A stretch of DNA of 6,570 nucleotides, from contig JAKAOC010000136.1 of the NCBI GenBank assembly GCA_021823385.1, positions 1-6,570 on the forward strand, written 5' to 3'. The stretch is from Actinomycetes bacterium. Its GTDB lineage: Bacteria > Actinomycetota > Acidimicrobiia > Acidimicrobiales > Acidimicrobiaceae. The position numbers and the translations under genes were made by a program. Every line of letters starts with the position of its first letter. Position 1 is the first letter of the stretch. Below are positions 1-5,378 of this stretch, piece after piece. The notes beneath the pieces were generated by a model. That model saw only the letters and a program-made list of their open reading frames with translations, made no database searches and was not told the origin of the DNA.

Positions 1-2
1 CC

Positions 3-437
3 CATTACCGGCTCGGTAATTGGAGTGCGGCGATCGGCTACCTCGAGACGGCTGCGGGAACCACCGGGTCGCTCGACCAGGGGCCCGTCATGGCGGACTG
101 CTACCGTGCGCTGGGAAGGCACGATCGGGTCAAGGAAATCTACGATCAGGTTGGTGAGGTTTCCCCATCGGCCGAGGTCATGGCCGAGGCGCGCATCGTC
201 TACGCAGGCTCGCTCTCCGATCAGAAGGACTACGCGGGGGCCATCAAGCTCCTGTCGCGCTTCGAGAAGGTCGACAGGACCAAGCCGCGCCTTATCGACT
301 TGCGCCAGTGGTACATGCTTGGCGACCTGTACGAAAAGGTCGGGGAGATCGAGCATGCGCGGCGGCTGTTCGCGCTGGTGGCCAAGGAGGATCCAAGCCT
401 TTACGATGTCGCCGAGCGCCTCGCCGATCTGCGCTAG
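3..437 (+). CDS. Tetratricopeptide-repeat protein, C-terminal part (5' end outside window)
   Basis: The reading frame is open from the first complete codon at position 3 and ends at TAG 435-437, so 144 residues of the C-terminal part are visible and the true start lies upstream. The ATG at 90 is internal, because the frame before it (HYRLGNWSAAIGYLE) already reads as a TPR helix. Three helix-pair units can be seen: around HYRLGNWSAAIGYLE to MADCYRALGRHDRVKEIY, around AEARIVYAGSLSDQKDYAGA, and around LRQWYMLGDLYEKVGEIEHA. Small residues sit where TPR helices pack (YRALG, LGDLYEKVG). TPR arrays are protein-binding scaffolds, and no enzymatic residues are expected. The pattern recalls the actinobacterial family of M. 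tuberculosis Rv1691, which is normally followed by a HAD-IIA phosphatase gene. Here such a gene is present but lies about 3 kb downstream. The TPR fold is fairly secure, the Rv1691 relationship is from memory, and the binding partner is unknown. Confidence 0.8.
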   Translation, partial: HYRLGNWSAAIGYLETAAGTTGSLDQGPVMADCYRALGRHDRVKEIYDQVGEVSPSAEVMAEARIVYAGSLSDQKDYAGAIKLLSRFEKVDRTKPRLIDLRQWYMLGDLYEKVGEIEHARRLFALVAKEDPSLYDVAERLADLR

Positions 438-448
438 GGTCTTATGGT

Positions 449-477
449 CGATGGCGCTGACTGCGGTCGCGCCATCG
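449..477 (+). terminator. Strong bulged hairpin between TPR and aldolase genes (candidate intrinsic terminator or leader structure)
   Basis: The arms CGATGGCGC (449-457) and GCGCCATCG (469-477) are perfectly complementary over 9 bp. After one unpaired T at 458, GAC (459-461) pairs with GTC (466-468) around a TGCG loop. This gives a 12-bp, GC-rich stem with one bulge and a 4-base loop. It lies 11 bases after the TPR stop and 13 bases before the aldolase ribosome-binding site. No U-run follows (CAAGAATCCCCC), so it is not a canonical intrinsic terminator. High-GC actinobacteria are thought to use U-poor hairpins, and an mRNA-stability or processing role is equally possible. The structure is seen in the sequence; the function is inferred. 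Confidence 0.45.
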
Positions 478-490
478 CAAGAATCCCCCT

Positions 491-496
491 AAGGAG
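491..496 (+). promoter_or_regulatory. Ribosome-binding site of the aldolase gene
   Basis: AAGGAG lies 6 bases before ATG 503. It fixes this start over the out-of-frame ATG at 498-500, which directly follows the motif with only one base between. Confidence 0.8.
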
Positions 497-502
497 CATG
501 CG

Positions 503-1558
503 ATGGCAACTGATATCGAAGCCATGTTGGGCACCCAGGCCGACTCGCTGTTGAATCACAAATGCGAAGCCATCCCGAAGGAGAGCCTCCATCACCCCGG
601 GCCGGGTGTGGTGGACGAGGTCTTCGCCTACTCGGACCGCAATCCGCAAGTGATGCGGTCGCTGCAATCCCTCTATGGACATGGGCGCCTCGCCAACACC
701 GGCTACCTCTCGATACTTCCTGTCGACCAAGGGATCGAGCATTCCGCAGCAGCGAGCTTCGCGAAGAACCCGGCCTATTTCGATCCGCAGGAGATCGTCG
801 AGCTGGCCGTGAACGGCGGGTCCTCGGGAGTGGCGACGACTTTGGGCGGTTTGGGGATCGTCTCGCGCAAGTACGCCCACAAGATTCCGATGATCGTCAA
901 GCTCAACCACAACGAGCTGCTCACCTATCCGGCCAACGCGGACCAAATCATGTTTGGCCAGGTCCGCCAAGCTTGGGACCTCGGTGCTGCTGGAATCGGC
1001 GCGACGATCTACTTCGGTTCCGCCGGGGCCACGCGCCAGATCCAGGAGGTTTCGGCTGCCTTTGCCGAGGCACACCGTCTGGGCATGTTCACGATCCTCT
1101 GGTGCTACCTGCGCAACTCGGCCTTCAAGACTGCCGAGGCGGATTACCACGTCTCCGCTGACCTCACCGGCCAGGCCAACCACCTTGGCGTCACGATCGA
1201 GGCCGACGTAATCAAGCAAAAGCTTCCCGAGAACAACGGTGGTTACATCAAGCTCGGCTTCGGGCGCACCGATCCGCTGGTTTACGAGAAGCTGACCACG
1301 GAACACCCCATCGACCTAGCTCGCTGGCAGGTCATCAACTGCTACTCGGGTCGCATCGGACTGATCAACTCCGGTGGCGAGTCGAAGGGCGCCAACGACA
1401 TGGCCGATGCCGTCAGGACCGCCGTCGTCAACAAGCGTGCCGGTGGAGCCGGACTGATCGTCGGGCGCAAAGCGTTCCAGCGCCCGCGTGACGAAGGCGT
1501 GGCGCTCCTCAATGCGGTGCAGGACGTGTACCTCGACGCCGCCATTGACATCGCCTAA
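503..1558 (+). CDS. fbaB: Class I fructose-bisphosphate aldolase (FbaB/DhnA family)
   Basis: This 351-residue cytosolic enzyme is predicted to cleave fructose 1,6-bisphosphate reversibly to dihydroxyacetone phosphate and glyceraldehyde 3-phosphate through a lysine Schiff base (EC 4.1.2.13), in glycolysis or gluconeogenesis. Its length matches E. coli FbaB (about 350 residues), and long stretches agree with that protein as I recall it: LPVDQGIEH at 72-80, [17 protein letters not shown] at 219-235, and the C-terminal block from [12 protein letters not shown] (304-315) to AVQDVYLD (338-345). K238 in ADVIKQK is the likely Schiff-base lysine, and INSGG at 288-292 and IVGRKAF at 319-325 would form late phosphate-binding loops of the TIM barrel. 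The ATG at 503 has an ideal AAGGAG at 491-496 with 6-base spacing. The hairpin at 449-477 precedes it, and a TauE/SafE gene follows after 33 bases, probably in the same transcript. A relaxed substrate range, including other ketose phosphates, cannot be excluded. Confidence 0.93.
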   Translation: MATDIEAMLGTQADSLLNHKCEAIPKESLHHPGPGVVDEVFAYSDRNPQVMRSLQSLYGHGRLANTGYLSILPVDQGIEHSAAASFAKNPAYFDPQEIVELAVNGGSSGVATTLGGLGIVSRKYAHKIPMIVKLNHNELLTYPANADQIMFGQVRQAWDLGAAGIGATIYFGSAGATRQIQEVSAAFAEAHRLGMFTILWCYLRNSAFKTAEADYHVSADLTGQANHLGVTIEADVIKQKLPENNGGYIKLGFGRTDPLVYEKLTTEHPIDLARWQVINCYSGRIGLINSGGESKGANDMADAVRTAVVNKRAGGAGLIVGRKAFQRPRDEGVALLNAVQDVYLDAAIDIA

Positions 1559-1584
1559 AGGCGCGGGCATCGCAAAAGGCGAGC

Positions 1585-1610
1585 GGACCAGGTGAGCATT
1601 AACCTGGTCC
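1585..1610 (+). repeat. Perfect 9-bp inverted repeat spanning the permease start codon
   Basis: GGACCAGGT (1585-1593) and ACCTGGTCC (1602-1610) are perfect inverted copies separated by 8 bases (GAGCATTA). The first two bases of the GTG start (1592-1594) lie in the left arm, so the start codon would be partly sequestered in the mRNA. A smaller hairpin, CGCC/GGCG around TAAA (1552-1563), sits on the aldolase stop codon just upstream. The repeat could act as a translational-coupling element, a DNA-level operator, or be chance. Confidence 0.5.
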
Positions 1611-2362
1611 AGGTTCTATTTCTCGTGGGGGCGGCGGTGCTGGCCGGCATCGTCAACTCGATGGCCGGGGGCGGTTCGCTCATATCGTTCCCCGCGCTGC
1701 TCGCCATCGGCCTGCCGCCGGTCGTCGCGAACGTCACCAACTCCGTCGCCTCGTGGCCCGGTTACCTGGGCGGCACCGTCGGATATAGGAGCCTGCTTGG
1801 CCACCAGCGTTCGCGCATCGTGCGGACGGGCATTGTGGCCATCTTCGGCTCGTTGGCGGGAACGGCGGTTCTGCTGCTTTCGCCCGCTTCGGTCTTCAAG
1901 GCAGTGGTGCCGTTTTTGGTGCTTGGGAGCTGCGCTTTGCTCGCATTCCGCGACCATGTCGCTGCGCTCTTCGAGCGTCTGAAGCGCAAGGAGGGGTCCG
2001 GGGCGGGGCTGCTGGTGGCGATCGGCCTCTCCTCTGTCTACGGCTCCTACTTCGGGGCGGGTCTCGGGATCATCCTGCTGGCGCTGCTCTCCATCTTCGC
2101 CGAGGGCAGCCTCCAGGAGCACAACGCGGTCAAGATCACGCTGTCCCTGATCATTGCGACGGCTGGCGACATCATCTTCATCGCCTTCGCGCACGTCGCC
2201 TTCCTCGCGGTGTTGGCCATGTCGGGTGGCTTTCTCGTTGGCGGGCTGGTCGGTGCCAAGGTCGCCCGGCGTATGCCGGCGGGCCTGTTGCGCACTTTGG
2301 TGATCACCTATGGGACTGTGATAGGGCTGGTGCTCCTCTACCAAAACCTCCGGGCCGGCTGA
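1592..2362 (+). CDS. TauE/SafE-family membrane permease (sulfite/organosulfonate-type anion exporter family)
   Basis: This 256-residue, very hydrophobic protein belongs to the TauE/SafE family (PF01925), whose characterised members export sulfite, sulfoacetate or related anions. The family signature repeats twice: AGIVNSMAGGGSLISFPAL at 18-36 and YGSYFGAGLGIILL at 150-163. The C-terminal GAKVARRMPAGLLR at 221-234 is also typical. About seven or eight membrane segments are visible, roughly at 5-24, 30-50, 76-97, 103-119, 139-168, 180-200, 203-223 and 232-250, with a basic loop (FERLKRKE) near 127-134. GTG 1592 is the only ATG/GTG/TTG start between the in-frame aldolase stop and a possible GTG at 1625. 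No good Shine-Dalgarno motif precedes it (AAGG at 1576-1579 is 12 bases away), and the start lies in an inverted repeat. Translation may therefore depend on coupling to the aldolase gene. The transported substrate is unknown. Confidence 0.85.
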   Translation: MSINLVQVLFLVGAAVLAGIVNSMAGGGSLISFPALLAIGLPPVVANVTNSVASWPGYLGGTVGYRSLLGHQRSRIVRTGIVAIFGSLAGTAVLLLSPASVFKAVVPFLVLGSCALLAFRDHVAALFERLKRKEGSGAGLLVAIGLSSVYGSYFGAGLGIILLALLSIFAEGSLQEHNAVKITLSLIIATAGDIIFIAFAHVAFLAVLAMSGGFLVGGLVGAKVARRMPAGLLRTLVITYGTVIGLVLLYQNLRAG

Positions 2363-2365
2363 AGC

Positions 2366-3346
2366 TCAACCGTCCGCGGGCGCCTCGCCCCGAAAGAGGG
2401 CGGGAAGTGGCCGGGGGAAGATTCCCACCGAGGCGGGGTCGACGGCTTCTCCGGCGAGGGCGGCGGTGATTATCTCGTGCGCCGGGATCCTTGTGGACGC
2501 GACGCTCACCACGTCAGGGGAAGTAACCTCGGTCTCCAAGCTCGCGGGGTACTCGACATGCCGAACGTCGACGCCCGGTAGCGAGGCGAGATGTGTTCGG
2601 ACCGCAGTGAGGGTCCGCAGTGCGCTCGGGCCCACCGGCACGAACACGCGCTGGTTTCCGCCGGAGATTACCAGGTGGGGGGTCTCCGGGGGCTCGGACG
2701 ATGCGGCCCAGGCCTTGGGCAGGTCCGCAAGGGCGCCCGCAACGCCGGGGCCCAGGAACAGCATTTGCACAGGCGCGGCCATTTCGGCGAGATCCTTGGC
2801 CTGGCAGAAGAAGCAGAGCATCTCGCGCCTGCCGCTAGGGACCGTGCTCTCGTTCGCGGTTCCCAGAATGGCGAGTTCGGCCTGCTCGGCGGCTTTCCTC
2901 AGCAGGTCCACGGCGGCGGGCTGCACCAAGGCGTATATCCGATGGGCTACACCGTCCAAGTCGGCGATGCGGGCAATAGGGCCGATGCGGTAAGGACGAA
3001 CCTGGTCTATGACGTCGGTGCCGGCAATCGCCCATAGGAGCGCGCGCTCCTCGCTGATCTCGGCGGTGCCCACATGGGCTGCCGACCCCCGGCCCCCTGG
3101 GCCCACCCACTCGGGCGCATTTCCCGGGGTGGCCGGATCTGCCGCCAGTGAGAGAATGCCGATGGCGCCAGCCACGCGGAGGTGCCGGCCGTCGTTGGAC
3201 CACCTTGCCATCTCGTAGAGGTAGTAGCCGCTCTCCTCATCTTCGACCAGATCCCCCGGCCCGAAGCCTCCGGCTTCGAGCTGCTCGGTGGTGCCGACGA
3301 CTTCGGTATCGACGCGCAAGGCCCGGAAATCCCTGAAAGTGTGCAT
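2366..3346 (-). CDS. DUF1015-like protein, short and divergent, function unknown
   Basis: The 326-residue soluble protein has no signal peptide or membrane segment. I assign it tentatively to DUF1015 (COG4198) from a chain of family-like landmarks in the right order: FRALRVDTEVVG at 7-18, GYYLYEM at 40-46, AGAIGILSL at 59-67, HVGT at 91-94 (where the family has an HERT-like motif), ERALLWAI at 100-107, DGVAHRIYAL at 131-140, and a C-terminal GEAVDPASVGIFPRPLPAL (299-317) resembling the family's 'GE-MP-KST-YFYPK' tail. The family's GHHRYE signature, expected after about residue 158, is absent and replaced by LGTANESTV. At 326 residues it is shorter than the roughly 400 usual in the family. DUF1015 has no established function that I know of. 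ATG 3346 is preceded on its strand by a weak GGGTGAG. The gene converges on the permease gene with a 3-base gap and diverges from the HAD gene. Confidence 0.6.
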   Translation of the reverse strand: MHTFRDFRALRVDTEVVGTTEQLEAGGFGPGDLVEDEESGYYLYEMARWSNDGRHLRVAGAIGILSLAADPATPGNAPEWVGPGGRGSAAHVGTAEISEERALLWAIAGTDVIDQVRPYRIGPIARIADLDGVAHRIYALVQPAAVDLLRKAAEQAELAILGTANESTVPSGRREMLCFFCQAKDLAEMAAPVQMLFLGPGVAGALADLPKAWAASSEPPETPHLVISGGNQRVFVPVGPSALRTLTAVRTHLASLPGVDVRHVEYPASLETEVTSPDVVSVASTRIPAHEIITAALAGEAVDPASVGIFPRPLPALFRGEAPADG

Positions 3347-3370
3347 GGCTCACCCAATCTATGGCGCGAC

Positions 3371-3400
3371 TTCAGTGCTTAACCGCACACTCAATAGAAT
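3371..3400 (+). promoter_or_regulatory. Candidate promoter for the HAD phosphatase gene
   Basis: TAGAAT at 3395-3400 matches the -10 consensus TATAAT in five of six positions, and a poor -35 (TTCAGT, 3371-3376) lies 18 bases upstream. Transcription would begin near 3407, giving a leader of about 28 bases that carries the GGAGG at 3426-3430. This agrees with the TTG start at 3435 and argues against the ATG at 3399, which would overlap the -10. The 88-base gap between divergent genes 3347-3434 holds nothing else I can recognise. Confidence 0.35.
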
Positions 3401-3425
3401 GGAATCTTGCATCTATGTGCAGGCT

Positions 3426-3430
3426 GGAGG
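3426..3430 (+). promoter_or_regulatory. Ribosome-binding site choosing the TTG start of the HAD gene
   Basis: GGAGG lies 4 bases before TTG 3435. Spacing is slightly short, but no other in-frame start nearby (ATG 3345, ATG 3399, GTG 3417) has a comparable motif. Confidence 0.55.
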
Positions 3431-3434
3431 ATTT

Positions 3435-4193
3435 TTGAGCGCGCGCGAGAGCTGGGTAATCGACTTGGACGGGGTTTTGTGGCTGATGGACGACCCGATA
3501 GCGGGTTCCGTGGAGGCCGTCGACCACCTGCTGGAGGCGGGCGTGGAGGTGACGTTCGCCACCAATAACGGCCTGTTGACCAAAGCCGAATACTCGGCCA
3601 AGCTGGAAAGGATCGGCGTCGATTCGGGCAGAGTCAAGCTGATCAGCTCGGCAAGTGCGGCCGCAAGCCTTTTGGAACCCGGTGAGCGGGCCTATGTCGT
3701 CGGCGGCGCCGGCGTTATCGAGGCGCTCGCCGAGCGAGGCGTCGAGGTGGTCGACAGCTCCGATGTAGACGTGGTGGTGGCCGGCTGGGACCGGGACATC
3801 AGCTATCAGAAACTCGCGCGTGCGTGCCGTGCACTCCGCACCAAGGGCGCACGCCTGGTGGCGACCAATTCGGACCCCATCTACCCGACGCCTCAGGGGC
3901 CGGTACCGGGGGCGGGATCGATCATCGCCGCGGTTGTTGCCGCCGGAGGCGTCGCTCCCACCTGGGCGGGCAAGCCGGAGGCTCCAATGGCGGCGGCTGT
4001 TCGCGCACTGGTTGGTGAGCCCACCCTCATGGTGGGCGACAGGCTGGAGACCGATGGCGCGTTCGCACGCCAACTGGGGTGCGATTTCGCCTTGGTGATG
4101 TCGGGCGTTACCAAAGACACCCCCGGCGAGGAGGACCGCGTGGCCCACGTCTCGGACGACCTGGCCTCGCTGGTCGAGAAGCTGGTCGGCTGA
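3435..4193 (+). CDS. HAD-superfamily subfamily IIA phosphatase (NagD/Rv1692-like)
   Basis: The 252-residue cytosolic hydrolase carries all HAD motifs. Motif I is WVIDLDGVLW (D10 nucleophile, D12 acid/base), motif II is FATNN (T43), motif III is K180 in AGKPE, and motif IV is GDRLETD (D202, D207) for Mg2+. The segment between about residues 55 and 175 is a C2-type cap, with the family-typical stretch around TNSDPIYPTPQG and PGAGSIIAAV (144-167). Members remove phosphate from small metabolites; M. tuberculosis Rv1692 is a glycerol-3-phosphate phosphatase, others act on phosphoglycolate or nucleotides. The frame is open upstream to an ATG at 3288, but that would add 49 residues overlapping the divergent gene. 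TTG 3435 with GGAGG places the DxD motif ten residues from the N-terminus, as is normal. In related actinobacteria this gene follows a TPR gene like the one at the left edge. It converges on the ureohydrolase gene with a 4-base gap. The substrate is uncertain. Confidence 0.88.
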   Translation: MSARESWVIDLDGVLWLMDDPIAGSVEAVDHLLEAGVEVTFATNNGLLTKAEYSAKLERIGVDSGRVKLISSASAAASLLEPGERAYVVGGAGVIEALAERGVEVVDSSDVDVVVAGWDRDISYQKLARACRALRTKGARLVATNSDPIYPTPQGPVPGAGSIIAAVVAAGGVAPTWAGKPEAPMAAAVRALVGEPTLMVGDRLETDGAFARQLGCDFALVMSGVTKDTPGEEDRVAHVSDDLASLVEKLVG

Positions 4194-4197
4194 GGGG

Positions 4198-5196
4198 CTA
4201 GGCGCCCGCGCCGTCCCGCTTGCGCATCCCCAAGCCCGCGATTGCCTCCAAGGCGACGCGGTGGGCGTTGTTCACGGTAAGGTCCGCCCAGTCGTAGGCG
4301 GGAGCCACCTCGACTATGTCGATGCCGACGATCTTGACGTGCCTGGTGATGCGCCGGATCGCCCTTAGCAGGTCGACCGGGGCGATTCCGCCCGGCTCCG
4401 GTGTGCCCGTCCCCGGAGCGAAGCCCGGGTCGAGGACGTCGATGTCGACCGAAAGGTAGATGCCCTTTGGCGAGGCGGTCGCCTCCTCGATGGCGTCGTC
4501 GATGACCGCGCCCAGTCCGCGCTCGTGGACTTCGTTCATGGTGTGCCAGCGCATCTCCTGCTCGGCCATCCACTCGAACGTCTCGGCTGGAGGCCAGTAG
4601 CCGCGCAATCCGACCTGGACGAAGTGGCGTCCTTTGACCGCCCCGGATTCGATCAGCCGGCGCATCGGGGTCCCATGGCTCGCGTAGTTCCCGTCGATCT
4701 CCTCGGCGGTATCGGCGTGGGCGTCGAAATGAATGATCCCGATCTCGCCCCATCCCACCGCGTCCGCGACGGCGCTCGCGGACGGCCAGGTGATGGCATG
4801 GTCGCCTCCGATTACGAGGGGAATGATCCCACGCCTGGCGACTTCTCCGACCCGATCGCGGATTGCCTTGGCGGAGGGCTCCCACATGCCGTGGGCACAG
4901 ATCGCGTCTCCGAAGTCCACGACTTCCAGTTCTTCGAAGATCTCTATCCCGTAGTCCATGTGGTACGTGCCCGGCCCGTAAGCAAGGGCTCGTAGCGCGC
5001 GCGGCGCGAAGCGGGCGCCTGGCCGATTGGTGGTCGAACCGTCCCATGGCGCTCCCACCACGGCGACGTCGGGGCGCCAATCGTCGAGCTGTTCCGGTTC
5101 GGTGAGGAGCGGCCGCTGTGCGAAGGTGGCCATGCCCTGATAGGAATGGGTCTCCAGCTGGGCCCTCATCCCCGGTGGAATCTCGCGCTTGTCCAT
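4198..5196 (-). CDS. Agmatinase-family (ureohydrolase) enzyme, exact guanidino substrate uncertain
   Basis: The 332-residue enzyme of the arginase/agmatinase/formiminoglutamase family is predicted to hydrolyse a guanidino compound to urea and an amine. The binuclear metal site is complete: H133 in GGDHAIT, D158, H160 and D162 in HFDAHAD, and D251 and D253 in SVDIDVLDP. H174 in SHGTPMR and E296 in DIVEVAPAYD are the expected active-site residues. The N-terminal lead (GMATFAQRPLL, VVGAPWDGSTTNRPGARFAP) resembles agmatinase, guanidinobutyrase and guanidinopropionase proteins more than arginase. W303 follows the conserved PAYD, where E. coli SpeB has Q, as I recall. ATG 5196 has GGGGAG on its strand (5203-5208) with 6-base spacing. 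No polyamine or arginine genes lie beside it, so context does not settle whether agmatine, guanidinobutyrate, guanidinopropionate or free guanidine is the substrate. Family assignment is secure and 'agmatinase' is a default name. Confidence 0.9.
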   Translation of the reverse strand: MDKREIPPGMRAQLETHSYQGMATFAQRPLLTEPEQLDDWRPDVAVVGAPWDGSTTNRPGARFAPRALRALAYGPGTYHMDYGIEIFEELEVVDFGDAICAHGMWEPSAKAIRDRVGEVARRGIIPLVIGGDHAITWPSASAVADAVGWGEIGIIHFDAHADTAEEIDGNYASHGTPMRRLIESGAVKGRHFVQVGLRGYWPPAETFEWMAEQEMRWHTMNEVHERGLGAVIDDAIEEATASPKGIYLSVDIDVLDPGFAPGTGTPEPGGIAPVDLLRAIRRITRHVKIVGIDIVEVAPAYDWADLTVNNAHRVALEAIAGLGMRKRDGAGA

Positions 5197-5230
5197 GGCC
5201 TGCTCCCCATTGGTGATTTACGAACAGCCG

Positions 5231-5260
5231 ATCCTATCCGGGGTCGCAGGTTGGAGGCAA
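5231..5260 (-). promoter_or_regulatory. Candidate promoter for the ureohydrolase gene
   Basis: On the minus strand TTGCCT (5260-5255) and TAGGAT (5236-5231) stand 18 bases apart, each matching the -35 and -10 consensus in four of six positions. Transcription would begin near 5224 and give a leader of about 28 bases containing GGGGAG. This is a weak match in a high-GC background. The rest of the 182-base divergent spacer (5197-5378) shows only a 5-bp hairpin, TCGGG/CCCGA (5273-5286), and no recognisable riboswitch. Confidence 0.3.
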
Positions 5261-5363
5261 AGGGGCGGGGTTTCGGGCCCACCCGATACGTCCTGGTGTG
5301 CAAGGATGAATGGAGGAGGCGGCTTTCGGCGCCCCGTTTCTATTCAGAGGTCCCCCCTCGATC

Positions 5364-5368
5364 GGAGG
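5364..5368 (+). promoter_or_regulatory. Ribosome-binding site deciding the oxidoreductase start
   Basis: GGAGG lies 10 bases before ATG 5379. It supports this start over the in-frame ATG at 5310, which would add 23 residues not expected in the family. CCTC at 5356-5359 could pair with GAGG here. Confidence 0.55.
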
Positions 5369-5378
5369 TCACCAGCCA

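Noticed and set aside
434..1306. A 290-codon antisense open frame inside the aldolase gene
   Set aside because: The opposite strand encodes a complete, highly conserved aldolase with a good ribosome-binding site; the antisense frame has no recognisable motif.
503..2362. A full sulfosugar catabolic module built on the aldolase and TauE/SafE genes
   Set aside because: The aldolase matches FbaB rather than YihT-like sulfofructose-phosphate aldolases, and no other sulfosugar gene is in the window.
3288..3434. A 49-residue N-terminal extension of the HAD protein from ATG 3288
   Set aside because: It overlaps the divergent DUF1015-like gene, lacks a ribosome-binding site, has no family-like sequence, and would begin upstream of the likely promoter.
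3893..5080. A 395-codon open frame on the minus strand across the HAD and ureohydrolase genes
   Set aside because: It is rich in Arg, Gly and Pro, shows no domain, and lies in another frame over two well-supported genes; a shadow of high-GC coding DNA.
5273..5286. TCGGG/CCCGA hairpin in the divergent spacer as a terminator or operator
   Set aside because: Only 5 bp with a 4-base loop, no U-run, and common by chance at this base composition.
5310..5378. A 23-residue N-terminal extension of the oxidoreductase from ATG 5310
   Set aside because: Family proteins begin close to the MQARQITLASRP stretch, and GGAGG precedes ATG 5379.
5197..5378. A guanidine-sensing riboswitch upstream of the ureohydrolase gene
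   Set aside because: I looked on the minus strand for guanidine-I core segments and paired ACGR loops and did not find them.
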